From: Labilithrix luteola
GTDB lineage: Bacteria; Myxococcota_A; Polyangia; Polyangiales; Polyangiaceae
DNA: 10,439 nt
Direction of reading: 5' to 3'
Assembly: GCA_026225435.1 (NCBI GenBank)
Contig: JAMFST010000035.1
Span: 1 to 10,439, forward strand
The position numbers and the translations under genes were made by a program. Shown here in pieces: positions 1-7,259 of the stretch. Every line of letters begins with the position of its first letter. The first letter of the stretch is position 1. The notes beneath the pieces were generated by a model that did no database searches, had not been told where the DNA came from, and saw only the letters and a list, made by a program, of their open reading frames with translations.

Positions 1-43
1 CGGCGAAGGCGTCCTGCGCTGAGGCCGTGCTAGAGATTCCGCC

Positions 44-475
44 ATGTTCGTCGACACGATCCGCACCGCTTCGTTCACCGCTGCCAAGGAGAAGGACACC
101 GTCGCCAAGGACGTCCTGCGCCTCGCGCTGGGCGAGATCCAGACCGCCGAGTCGCGCGGAGCCACGGTCGACGACGCCGCGGCGATGGTCATCGTGCGCA
201 AGCTGGTGAAGTCGAACCTCGAGACCCTCGCGGCCACCACCGACGAGGAGAGCAAGGCGAAGCTCACGCGCGAGAACCAGGTGCTCCTCGCCCTCCTGCC
301 GTCGTCGATGGACGCGGACGCGATCGCCAAGGCGCTCGAGCCGGTGGCCGAGGCGATCAAGGCGGCCAAGGGGGACGGTCAAGCGATGGGCGTGGCCATG
401 AAGGCGATCAAGGCGACGGGAGCGAACGCCGAGACGGCCGATGTCACCGCCGCGATCAAGAAGCTCCGCGGCTAG
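44..475 (+). CDS. yqeY: GatB/YqeY domain-containing protein
   Basis: This 143-residue protein has the length and layout of the YqeY family (about 145-150 residues). The family is related to the C-terminal helical domain of the GatB subunit of Asp/Glu-tRNA amidotransferase. What I see is an N-terminal helix with a KEKDTVAKDVLRLALGEI segment (residues about 16-33), a middle stretch rich in Lys/Arg/Glu with ENQVLLALLPSSMDADAI, and the C-terminal MGVAMKAIKATGANAE and AAIKKL segments, all typical of YqeY. The protein is soluble and helical, with no signal peptide. It presumably binds tRNA or assists tRNA amidation, but standalone YqeY has no firmly established reaction. The ATG at 44 begins the conserved MFVDTIRTA opening. 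No strong Shine-Dalgarno precedes it. In many bacteria yqeY lies between rpsU and dnaG; here the next gene is convergent, so it is not followed by dnaG. Confidence 0.92.
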   Translation: MFVDTIRTASFTAAKEKDTVAKDVLRLALGEIQTAESRGATVDDAAAMVIVRKLVKSNLETLAATTDEESKAKLTRENQVLLALLPSSMDADAIAKALEPVAEAIKAAKGDGQAMGVAMKAIKATGANAETADVTAAIKKLRG

Positions 476-532
476 CGTTTTCTCCCGCGCGCTCGCCCCC
501 GGTGCCGACGCTCACGACGTGGTCGACGCCGC

Positions 533-550
533 GCTCAGCGTGACCTGAGC
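533..550. other. Small inverted repeat between convergent genes
   Basis: A perfect 6-bp inverted repeat (GCTCAG, six-base loop, CTGAGC) lies in the 89-bp gap between the convergent yqeY and lipoprotein stop codons. A second one, CCGGCGG/CCGCCGG at 554-560 and 572-578, overlaps the lipoprotein stop codon. The position between two converging genes fits a bidirectional transcription end. However, neither stem is followed by a U-tract on either strand, so an intrinsic terminator is only a possibility. Confidence 0.3.
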
Positions 551-564
551 ACGCCGGCGGCCCG

Positions 565-1926
565 TCAGCCTCCGCCGGGGAACAAGGTATCCGTCGACGA
601 CATCCCGCTGCGGGTCTCGGTCGCCTCGCTGGCGGGGCTGAGCGTGTATCCGAGACCGCTCGCCCCCGGGCTCCAGCTGGCGTTCCCGCCGCTCCCGGCG
701 ACCAGCGGCACCGACGGCGTCCCTGCGCTCGACGTGCAGGCGAGCGACGTCGCGTAGGTGACCTGCAGCTGGTTCATCGGCTGGCAGGAGTAAGGCGGGA
801 AGTACTGCCCGGCCTTCTTCAGCGCCGCGAGCTTGGTCGGATCCGAGGTCATCGTCTTCGGCCAGGCGATGCTGGTGATGCGGAAGGCGTGCGTCGTCGC
901 CGGCACGAACGTCTGCTTCGACTCGAGGCGGGTGGTGGGCGAGTCCGAGCGCATCACCGCCACGCCGTCGATCTTCATCTGCAGGTGCCCGTCGCTGTCG
1001 ACGGTGCAGAGCAACGTCAGCGCGGCGCCCGCGGGGCGGTCGGGCGTGCCGTACTCGTAGTACCCCGAGGTGTCGCGAATGTACGGCGTCCAGCGAGGGT
1101 TCCCCTGGCCGCCGCTCGCGCTCGACGCGCCCGGCTCGTACTCGAAGCCGCACTCCGCCTGGCTCCCTCCGGAGACGAACGCGTCGTACACGTAGGGGAT
1201 GCCGCGGCGACCGTAGTAGTTCGCGGCGGTGCAGCCCGGCTGCGAGAAGGACGTGCAGTAGGCGCCCCCGTCCGGAGCCGCCGGCACGGAGTACGCCGGC
1301 AAGGTGAGCTGCGACTGCAGGCAGCTGAAGCCCACGTCGGTGGCCAGGCGGACCATCGCTCCGGTGTCGCTCCCGGCGCTGGCGGTCTGCCCGCTACAGG
1401 GGGCCGCGGTGAGCAGCTTGCCTCCGACGTTGATCAGCGTCGCCAGGAGCGTCGTGCTCACCAGCGACCCCATGGTCGTGACGAGCCCACCGATCTCGGT
1501 GACCACCCCCGCGTCGACGTCCGCGCTCACCGACTGCTGCGCCTGGAACGCCTCGGTCGTCGACGTGCCGTCCGCGTCGCGCGTCAGCGTGAGCGTCGTC
1601 GCGTCCGCCGAGATGGCGTACGAGCCGGTCTCGGTGCACCCGTCGTCGATCGTGACGTCCTCGGGGAGCGCGTCATCGTCGTCGTCGCCCGCATCACCTG
1701 CAGACGCGGGACAGATCTCCGGATCCAGCGCGTAACGCCCCTCGTGAAAGCGCCACACGTCGTTGCTGTCGCCGGCGACGTACACGCCGTCGAGCACGTA
1801 GGTGACACCGCCGTCCGCCGTCTCGCCGGCGCTCGTCGTCGACGACGAGGAGCACGCCACCGCCGCGGCTCCCAGCGCCGCCACCGCCGAAGCGACGAGG
1901 AGCGTGGCGGCGCGCGGCGATCGCAT
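565..1926 (-). CDS. Cys-rich lipoprotein of unknown function
   Basis: This 453-residue protein starts with a clear lipoprotein signal: basic N-terminus MRSPR, a hydrophobic Ala/Val/Leu core, and the lipobox AVAC with Cys25 as the lipidation site. A Ser-rich tether follows. About ten further Cys residues lie in the exported part, which suggests disulfides in the periplasm or at the outer surface. Residues about 43-125 have short beta-like segments (GVYVAGDSNDVWRFHEGRY, then GSYAISADATTLTLTRDADG) that resemble a lipocalin-like or META-like small beta domain. This is a resemblance, not an assignment. A run of five Asp near residue 80 could bind cations. I recognise no catalytic motif. The ATG at 1926 is chosen because it opens the signal peptide, although the frame is open much further upstream. 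It begins 14 bp after the stop of the NlpC/P60 lipoprotein gene, so the two are probably co-transcribed. No good Shine-Dalgarno is visible, which fits translation coupled to the upstream gene. Confidence 0.78.
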   Translation of the reverse strand: MRSPRAATLLVASAVAALGAAAVACSSSSTTSAGETADGGVTYVLDGVYVAGDSNDVWRFHEGRYALDPEICPASAGDAGDDDDDALPEDVTIDDGCTETGSYAISADATTLTLTRDADGTSTTEAFQAQQSVSADVDAGVVTEIGGLVTTMGSLVSTTLLATLINVGGKLLTAAPCSGQTASAGSDTGAMVRLATDVGFSCLQSQLTLPAYSVPAAPDGGAYCTSFSQPGCTAANYYGRRGIPYVYDAFVSGGSQAECGFEYEPGASSASGGQGNPRWTPYIRDTSGYYEYGTPDRPAGAALTLLCTVDSDGHLQMKIDGVAVMRSDSPTTRLESKQTFVPATTHAFRITSIAWPKTMTSDPTKLAALKKAGQYFPPYSCQPMNQLQVTYATSLACTSSAGTPSVPLVAGSGGNASWSPGASGLGYTLSPASEATETRSGMSSTDTLFPGGG

Positions 1927-1940
1927 CGAGACCGCCGCGC

Positions 1941-2888
1941 TCAGTTCTTGCGGATCGCGCGGTAGCTCTGCGGCGCCCAGTCCGGGATGTACACCGACGA
2001 CGAGCCCGCGCTGAATTCCAGGGTGAGCACGTGCGCCGTGGCGTCGTGGTCGCAGTCGTACTCCTCGATGATGTTGGCCTGGCCGGCGCTCTTGTCCGCC
2101 CAGCCCGCGAAGAGGACGATGTGCTGCTCGGGCACGCTGTTGAGCGCGTCGCCCGGCTGCAGCTCGTCGGCGTCGATCTCGCTGCTGACGCTCGTGTCGA
2201 ACGGCGCGAAGCCGGAGGTGGTGAGCCCCGGCGCAGCGAGCCCCCACGAGTACGAGACGAAGCCGGAGCAATCCGAGCGGTAGCTGTTCCAGGCGCTGTT
2301 GTCGGCCGCGCCGGTGCGCTCGCAGGTGCCGCCGCAGATCGCGTCGGTGCCGAAGTTCACGCCGCCGCAGTAGGGGACCGCCGCCGACACCCAGCTGGAC
2401 GCTCGGGTGACCGCCGCGGTGCTGGTGGTGCCGCCGTCGTCGCCGCCGCTTCCACTGCCGGAGTCGGTCCCACCGTCGCTACCACCGCTGCCGCTGCTCT
2501 CGAGCACCATGTACTGCCCGGCGCTGTAGCCGAGGTTCCCGTCGTAGTTGATGTAGTACCAGCCGCGGGTCGAGGTGGCCGACTCGACGGTCACCTTGGC
2601 GCCGTCGGGGATGACGAGGATCACCGAGTGGTCCGTGCCGGCGCCGGTGCGCAGGTTGAGGTACGCGACCGTCTTCAGCGTCGAGCCGACCGGGATGCTC
2701 GTGGCCAGCGCCGAGGAGAGCGCGGAGGCGGAGCTGTCATCGGCCGCGGAGCTGCTGGCTCCGTCCGCAGCGGACGCGCTCCCGGCGCAGCCGCTGAGGA
2801 GACCGCCGCTGCCGACGGCAAGGGCCAGCGAGATCATCGACAGGACCGAGGCTGCGGGGCGAAGAGAGGGAAGCACGTGTTCCCTCAC
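1941..2888 (-). CDS. SH3b and NlpC/P60-type peptidase lipoprotein
   Basis: This 315-residue protein is probably an exported peptidoglycan peptidase. The N-terminal signal ends in the lipobox LSGC (Cys34). A Ser/Ala-rich tether leads to a bacterial SH3 domain at about residues 70-130, with the typical LNLRTGAGTDHSVI and GWYYINYDGNLGYSAGQY segments; such domains bind cell-wall peptides. A Gly/Ser/Asp linker (131-157) precedes an NlpC/P60-like domain (158-315). There the catalytic Cys207 sits in YRSDCSGFVSYSWGL and the probable catalytic His256 in EQHIVLFAGW, with a polar third residue likely near Glu275. NlpC/P60 enzymes usually cleave D-Glu to diamino-acid bonds in stem peptides; that specificity is inferred here. 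Extra Cys residues at 174, 185 and 189 may form disulfides. The start is a GTG at 2888, supported by AAGGG four bases upstream and by the complete signal peptide. An alternative start at Met18 would cut the signal short. Confidence 0.85.
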   Translation of the reverse strand: MREHVLPSLRPAASVLSMISLALAVGSGGLLSGCAGSASAADGASSSAADDSSASALSSALATSIPVGSTLKTVAYLNLRTGAGTDHSVILVIPDGAKVTVESATSTRGWYYINYDGNLGYSAGQYMVLESSGSGGSDGGTDSGSGSGGDDGGTTSTAAVTRASSWVSAAVPYCGGVNFGTDAICGGTCERTGAADNSAWNSYRSDCSGFVSYSWGLAAPGLTTSGFAPFDTSVSSEIDADELQPGDALNSVPEQHIVLFAGWADKSAGQANIIEEYDCDHDATAHVLTLEFSAGSSSVYIPDWAPQSYRAIRKN

Positions 2889-2900
2889 TGCACCCTTGAT

Positions 2901-2913
2901 GCCACGTCGTGGC
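2901..2913. promoter_or_regulatory. Palindrome upstream of the lipoprotein operon
   Basis: The sequence GCCACG-T-CGTGGC is a 13-bp palindrome with 6-bp perfect arms around one central base. It lies 12-24 bases upstream of the GTG start of the minus-strand peptidase gene, immediately before the AAGGG ribosome-binding site. With a one-base centre it is better read as a protein-binding dyad than as an RNA hairpin. It sits in the 189-bp divergent intergenic region and could control the lipoprotein operon. No matching protein is known. Confidence 0.35.
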
Positions 2914-3077
2914 GGCTCGAGTTTCCCGCGTTTTCGCCGCCTCCACTGTCACTTTCTACCGCCGCCAGAAATCGAGCGCCGCGCGCTGCGTCATCGGGAG
3001 TCCCCGCATGGACATCGGCGGACGCTCCCTGGATCACCGCTGTCCCGCCTCCAGCCTCTTGGCTTAGGGTGCGCCGC

Positions 3078-4157
3078 ATGGCTAGCAAGCACTTGATCGC
3101 GCTTCTCGGCGGTGACGGAATCGGTCCGGAGGTCGTCGCCCAGGGGGAGCGCGTCCTCGAATTCTACCGGGAGAAGCGCGGCCTCGACCTCGACCTCTGG
3201 TCCCTCGACCTCGGCGCCGACCGCTACTTGAAGGACAAGACGACCTACCCCAAGCCGATCGCCGACCGCATCGCCGCCGAGGCGTCCGCCGTGCTCCTCG
3301 GTGCGCTCGGCGATCCGCGGGTACCCGGTCTCGAGCACGCCCGCGACATCCTCTTCGGCCTGCGCTTCGGGCTCGATCTCTACGCCAACGTACGGCCCGT
3401 GAAGGCGCTCGCCGATCGCCTGGTGCCGCTCAAGGGGCGCACCGCGAAGGACGTCGACTTCACCGTCTTCCGCGAGAACACCGAGGGGATCTACGTCGGC
3501 ATGGGCGGCCAGTTCAAGCGCGGCACGCCGGACGAGATCGCCATCAACGAGGACGTGAACACGCGCAAGGGGGTCGAGCGCCTGATCCGCGCCGGCTTCG
3601 AGTTCGCCAAGGCGCGCGGCAAGAAGACGGTCCACATGGCGGACAAGTCCAACGCCATGAAGCACGCGCACGAGCTCTGGTACCGCTGCTTCTTCGAGGT
3701 GGCGAAGGAGTACCCCGGCATCGACGCCAAGCACGTCTACGTCGACGCGCTGTGCTTCTACCTGGTGCAGGATCCGTCGCCGTTCGAGGTCGTTGTAACC
3801 TGCAATCTCTTCGGCGACATCGTGACGGACCTCGGCGCCGCGCTGCAGGGCGGTCTCGGGATGGCCGGCAGCGCCAACGTGCACGCCTCGGGGGGCCCGG
3901 GTCGGGTCGCCATGTTCGAGCCGGTGCACGGCTCGGCGCCGCCGCTCGCGGGGAAGGACCTGGCCAACCCCATGGCCTGTTTCCTCACCGTCGGCATGAT
4001 GCTGACCCACCTCGGCTACCCGGAGGAGGAGGCGCGCATGGAGAAGCTGGTGTCGCACGCCATCGCCGAGGGGAAGTGCACGCAGGATGTGGGCGGGCAG
4101 CTGGGCACGCGCGCTGTAGGTGATTTCGTGCTGAACGAGCTTTCTCACGCATTCTGA
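3078..4157 (+). CDS. Isocitrate/isopropylmalate dehydrogenase family protein (LeuB-like)
   Basis: This 359-residue enzyme belongs to the beta-decarboxylating dehydrogenase family, which oxidises and decarboxylates a 2-hydroxy acid using NAD(P)+ and a divalent metal. Visible motifs are LLGGDGIGPEV (9-19), the substrate helix DILFGLRFGLDLYANVRP (90-107), FRENTEGIYVG (131-141), the catalytic Tyr139, the catalytic Lys190 in MADKSNAMK, the metal-binding Asp223, Asp247 and Asp251 (YVDAL and FGDIVTD), and the coenzyme loop FEPVHGSAPPLAGK (280-293). The hydrophobic residues before Arg96 resemble 3-isopropylmalate dehydrogenase, favouring a role in leucine synthesis. The ENTEG motif, however, is more usual in isocitrate, homoisocitrate and tartrate dehydrogenases than the LTGGIYFG of typical LeuB. 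Pro289 stands where NAD-dependent LeuB has Asp. The family is certain; the substrate is not. The ATG at 3078 has AGGG eight bases upstream and starts right at the conserved N-terminus. No leuC or leuD neighbours are present. Confidence 0.92.
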   Translation: MASKHLIALLGGDGIGPEVVAQGERVLEFYREKRGLDLDLWSLDLGADRYLKDKTTYPKPIADRIAAEASAVLLGALGDPRVPGLEHARDILFGLRFGLDLYANVRPVKALADRLVPLKGRTAKDVDFTVFRENTEGIYVGMGGQFKRGTPDEIAINEDVNTRKGVERLIRAGFEFAKARGKKTVHMADKSNAMKHAHELWYRCFFEVAKEYPGIDAKHVYVDALCFYLVQDPSPFEVVVTCNLFGDIVTDLGAALQGGLGMAGSANVHASGGPGRVAMFEPVHGSAPPLAGKDLANPMACFLTVGMMLTHLGYPEEEARMEKLVSHAIAEGKCTQDVGGQLGTRAVGDFVLNELSHAF

Positions 4158-4264
4158 GCGAATCGACGGCGGCGCGGGAACTTCCTCCGATCCACGCTGT
4201 CTGGCTGGACGGGGGCGGGCTCGACCTCTAAACGCGATTGCATCGGGCGCACCGGTCGTCCGTC

Positions 4265-4270
4265 GAAGGA
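4265..4270 (+). promoter_or_regulatory. Ribosome-binding site that decides a start
   Basis: GAAGGA lies nine bases before the ATG at 4280. It favours that start over the in-frame ATG at 4238, which has no comparable site and would put a charged 14-residue extension before the signal sequence. Confidence 0.6.
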
Positions 4271-4279
4271 ACACAGCAC

Positions 4280-4825
4280 ATGGCGAACGTGACGGCGCAG
4301 GCGAGCGCGGGGATTCTCGGGGTCGTGGCGCTTCTCTGGGGGGCGAGCGGCATGGCCGGGGAACGCGCCGTGGTGGTCCCGACCACCTCGCAAGCGGTGG
4401 CCACGATGGACGCGCTCGAAGGCGACGCCGCGCAGCACCGCGACGATCCGCGCGAGGTGGCGAGCCTGGCGCAGGCCTACCTCGACGCGCGGGCACCGGG
4501 CCTGGCGCTGCGGGTGGTCGAGTCGGCCCCGGCGTCGGTTCGTACGGCCCCGGCCGTTGCACATCTGCACGCCGTGGCCCTCTTCGACATGGGGCGCGCG
4601 CACGAGGCACAGATGGCCGAGCGCGAGGTCCTCGCCCGCTGCGCGCCGATGCCCGGCGTGGACGCGTGTGACGCCCGGCTGGTCGCCTCCGCCTCGCGAC
4701 GCCTCGATTATCTCGATCAGATGATCGCGCTCGGGGTGGAAGATCCCGCGGCGCACCCCGAGGCGAGCCAGGTCGCCTACCGCAGCTCGACCCGCGAGAT
4801 CCGGTTCGCCGTCGCCTCTCGCTGA
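4280..4825 (+). CDS. Exported helical-repeat (TPR-like) hypothetical protein
   Basis: This 181-residue protein has no recognised family. Residues about 8-24 (SAGILGVVALLWGASGM) form a hydrophobic segment, with a possible signal peptidase site after GMA at about residue 26, so the protein is probably periplasmic or membrane-anchored. The rest is predominantly helical. The segments around DDPREVASLAQAYLDARAPGLALRVVES and VAHLHAVALFDMGRAHEAQMAEREVLARC have the spacing and small/large residue pattern of tetratricopeptide-like helix pairs. Two Cys (in LARCAPMPGVDAC) could form a disulfide in the oxidising periplasm. The start at 4280 is set by the GAAGGA site. It lies 122 bp after the dehydrogenase gene on the same strand and may or may not share its transcript. 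A protein-protein interaction role would be inference only. Confidence 0.72.
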   Translation: MANVTAQASAGILGVVALLWGASGMAGERAVVVPTTSQAVATMDALEGDAAQHRDDPREVASLAQAYLDARAPGLALRVVESAPASVRTAPAVAHLHAVALFDMGRAHEAQMAEREVLARCAPMPGVDACDARLVASASRRLDYLDQMIALGVEDPAAHPEASQVAYRSSTREIRFAVASR

Positions 4826-4854
4826 GCCCCATCGCGAGGGTCGCGAGCGAGTCC

Positions 4855-4871
4855 GTGGCCTGGGAAGCCAC
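4855..4871. other. Short hairpin after the TPR-like gene
   Basis: A perfect 5-bp inverted repeat GTGGC, seven-base loop, GCCAC begins 30 bp after the stop codon of the TPR-like gene. It could be part of a transcription end, but no U-tract follows and the stem is short. Confidence 0.22.
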
Positions 4872-4879
4872 AAATGTAT

Positions 4880-4907
4880 GTTCGTCGTTTCATATGTGAA
4901 AGCGAAC
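4880..4907. promoter_or_regulatory. Imperfect dyad in AT-rich island upstream of the STAND regulator
   Basis: In otherwise very GC-rich DNA, about 4870-4912 is strikingly AT-rich. It contains a two-part inverted repeat: inner arms TTTCA/TGAAA (4888-4892 and 4897-4901) around TATG, and outer arms GTTCG/CGAAC (4880-4884 and 4903-4907). CACAAATG (4869-4876) and CATATGTG (4891-4898) are also inverted copies with one mismatch. The island lies 85-110 bp upstream of the regulator's start and is the best candidate for its promoter or operator, possibly autoregulatory. I could not assign a convincing -35/-10 pair. Confidence 0.4.
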
Positions 4908-4991
4908 TTACGCTCGCGAAGGGCTCGCCCTGCGCTGGTCTCGACGTAGACTCACCCCGACGTGAGGCCACTGAGCCCGGCAACGGACCCG

Positions 4992-7259
4992 ATGCAGACG
5001 GACGGGGCGATCCTCGCCCTCGTCGACGCCGATCTGCGCGTGTCGCTCGACACCCCGCTGTTCGGTGAGCTGCTCAAGCTGCCCGGGAGCCTGACCGGGC
5101 GAAACCTGATCGAGCTGCTGCCCGACGGGGACTCGGTTCGCGGTCTCGACCTGGTGCTCAACGGTGTGGTGAGCGAGGCGCCGGTGACCACCGCCGCCAA
5201 CGGCGATCAGCTGACGGTGGCGATGGCGCGCGTGGGGGACGAGCGCTGGCTGGTCCTGCGGATGCGCAAGCGCCCGGCGTCAGCTGTCGCCTCGAGCACC
5301 CCGGCGTTCGTCGGCCGCGCCTTCGAGCGGCTCACCTTCGAGACGTTCGTCGGGGGGCGCGGGCGCTCGCTCCTCTTCCTCGAGGGGCCGCTCGGCATCG
5401 GCAAGACGGCGCTCCTCGAGGCATACGAGACCTGGTGCCGCAGCCTCGGCTGCATCCACTTCCGCCTGGACGCGAGCGCCCTCGATCCGAGCGACGCGGC
5501 CATCTTCGCCGCCATCCACCCGGACACCGACGCGCTCCCGGCCGTCGCTGCGCTCTTCTCCACGGCCCGCCGCCTCGCCTCGCGCCGCTGGGTGCTGCTC
5601 ATCGACAACTTCGACGCCTGGCTCCGCGCCGAGACGATCCCGCGCGATCTCTTCGCGCACATCCCGGAGGAGTGCCGCATCGTGGTGGCCGCCCGCCGCC
5701 GCCCTCCGCCGGCCTGGTGGGGAGACTCCTCGCGCGCGGTGACCTTGTGCACCCTGGGGCCGCTGTCGGAGGCGGAGAGCCTGCGGATGGCGGGGAACCT
5801 CGACCTCGACACCATCGCGCACGGATCGGCGGTGCGGGCGGCGCAAGGGCATCCGCTCTCCATCGCCGCGCTGGCGCGGACGCAGGGATCGAGCGAGGAG
5901 AACCGCGAGGCCCACGCCCTCGACGCCCTCACCCAGAAGCTCGGCGAGGGGCCGCTCTCGCTCGACATCCTCAAGCTGGCCGCCTTGCCGGCGCGCATCA
6001 CCGAGGATCTGCTCGCCGATCTGCTGGGAAACGAGGCCGACGCGGCGAGCACCTACGACGCGCTCGGCGAGATCTGCCTGCGCGATCCCGACGGGGTCGG
6101 CCTGCGCATGCCGCAGCTGCTTCGTCAGGGCCTCCGCGAGCGCCTGCGCCGTCGCAACCCGGTGCGCTACGCCGCGCAGCACGTGCAGCTGGTGACCTAT
6201 TACGCCAAGCGGCTCGAAGATGGGTCGAGCGCCTATGCCCCGTCGGTGGTCGACGATCTGGTCGAGGCGCTCGGCGAGCAGCCGGTCGTGCGGCGGGTGC
6301 TCGGCGCGATGGACGGCGTCGTCACCGTGCGCCGGGCGCGCCGCGGAGACGCCGACGCGATCGACCGGGCCGCCCGGATCCTCGGCGACGACGCCGCGGC
6401 CGACGACATCACCCGGCGCCTGGAGTCCGGCTCCTGCACCACCTTCTTCGTCGAGCGGGCCGACGAGATCGTCGGCGTCTTCCAGGTGGCGACGGTGTCG
6501 TCCTCGCCGTCCGCAAACGACACGCTCGATCGCCGCCGCGCCGCGGTGCAGGGGCTCCTCGGGCGCCTCGCGACCGACGGACCGATCGAGGGGCTGGCGG
6601 TGCTCGCCTTCGTCCTGCCGGAGCACGATCTGCGTCGCTGGGGGGAAATCTCCCAGGCGTGTGCGCGCCACCTCCTGCGCACCTTCTTCGCGTCGCGCGA
6701 GCTGGGAGCGGCGGTGCTGGTGGTCGACCCGGCGCGGCCGCCCCACACCGTGCACGCGGTGCCCCGCATGACCATCGACGGCGTCGCGATGCTTTACCGC
6801 GGGCTCTCCGGTGTCCGCCCGGGCGCCATCGTCGCCGAGCTGCTCGCCGCCAACGAGGACATGCTGAGCGGCATGACGCCGGCCTCGCTCCCCCCGCAAG
6901 CGCCCACGCTCGACGCAGTTCGCTTTGCTCTTGGGCACCTGGACGATCTCGAGGCGCTCGCCACGAGCCCGCTCCTCGCCCTCGAGGCCTGCCGCGGCGC
7001 CGATCCGGTCGCCGAGCTCCGTCGCCTGCTGCTCGACGCCCTCGACAACCTGCAGCTCACCGTCGCCGACCGGAAGCTCCACCAGGTGCTTCACGCCGTG
7101 TACGTACTAAAACAAGGCAAACACGAGCAGATCGCCGCAGAGCTGGGGCTCTCTTACGGGACCTTCCGTCGCAATCTGGGACGGGCGCTCGAGCGTGTTC
7201 GCGAACTGCTCACCCAAAGAGTGAGCAGGAGGAGCAGCCTGCCCGTCGTCGCAGAGTGA
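4992..7259 (+). CDS. Multidomain STAND/AAA NTPase regulator (PAS-like, GNAT-like, HTH)
   Basis: This 755-residue protein looks like a large cytoplasmic transcriptional regulator. Residues about 1-90 (ILALVDADLRVSLDTPLFGE, then NLIELLPD) resemble a PAS-type sensor. A STAND/AAA-type NTPase begins at FVGR (106), with Walker A GPLGIGKT (132-139) and Walker B WVLLIDNFD (200-208). A sensor-like RIVVAARRR and a winged-helix-like segment (about 320-415) follow. From residue 443, VVTVRRARRGDADAI and FFVERADEIVGVFQV match the opening strands of a GNAT acetyltransferase fold, but I do not see a clear acetyl-CoA loop, so that part may be degenerate. The C-terminus (about 670-745) ends in a helix-turn-helix, QIAAELGLSYGTFRR (713-727), resembling sigma region 4 or GerE types. 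Ligand and targets are unknown. The ATG at 4992 is preferred; a GTG at 4962 would add ten residues and has no ribosome-binding site. The ATG itself has only a weak GGA upstream. Confidence 0.85.
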   Translation: MQTDGAILALVDADLRVSLDTPLFGELLKLPGSLTGRNLIELLPDGDSVRGLDLVLNGVVSEAPVTTAANGDQLTVAMARVGDERWLVLRMRKRPASAVASSTPAFVGRAFERLTFETFVGGRGRSLLFLEGPLGIGKTALLEAYETWCRSLGCIHFRLDASALDPSDAAIFAAIHPDTDALPAVAALFSTARRLASRRWVLLIDNFDAWLRAETIPRDLFAHIPEECRIVVAARRRPPPAWWGDSSRAVTLCTLGPLSEAESLRMAGNLDLDTIAHGSAVRAAQGHPLSIAALARTQGSSEENREAHALDALTQKLGEGPLSLDILKLAALPARITEDLLADLLGNEADAASTYDALGEICLRDPDGVGLRMPQLLRQGLRERLRRRNPVRYAAQHVQLVTYYAKRLEDGSSAYAPSVVDDLVEALGEQPVVRRVLGAMDGVVTVRRARRGDADAIDRAARILGDDAAADDITRRLESGSCTTFFVERADEIVGVFQVATVSSSPSANDTLDRRRAAVQGLLGRLATDGPIEGLAVLAFVLPEHDLRRWGEISQACARHLLRTFFASRELGAAVLVVDPARPPHTVHAVPRMTIDGVAMLYRGLSGVRPGAIVAELLAANEDMLSGMTPASLPPQAPTLDAVRFALGHLDDLEALATSPLLALEACRGADPVAELRRLLLDALDNLQLTVADRKLHQVLHAVYVLKQGKHEQIAAELGLSYGTFRRNLGRALERVRELLTQRVSRRSSLPVVAE

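Noticed and set aside
2..22. Possible last codons of an upstream gene (ending GEGVLR then TGA at 20-22).
   Set aside because: Only seven codons including the stop are in the window and another frame is also open here, so it cannot be distinguished from chance.
889..1965. Long plus-strand ORF opposite the Cys-rich lipoprotein gene.
   Set aside because: Its translation is low-complexity Arg/Ala/Gly with no recognisable motif, a typical GC-rich shadow. The minus strand encodes a clear lipoprotein.
2430..2500. Triplet-like repeats that might be a microsatellite.
   Set aside because: They encode the Gly/Ser/Asp linker of the peptidase lipoprotein in frame and are explained by protein low complexity.
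2031..3077. In-frame upstream extension of the dehydrogenase ORF (about 349 extra codons).
   Set aside because: The extension lies antisense to the peptidase gene and has no coding character. The ATG at 3078 has a good ribosome-binding site and begins at the conserved N-terminus.
4204..4232. TCTAAA with an upstream CTGGAC as a promoter for the TPR-like gene.
   Set aside because: The match to a -35 box is too poor and the spacing alone is not enough to call it.
2991..4871. 626-codon minus-strand ORF opposite the dehydrogenase and TPR-like genes.
   Set aside because: It is an Arg/Pro/Gly-rich shadow translation; the plus strand carries conserved enzyme motifs.
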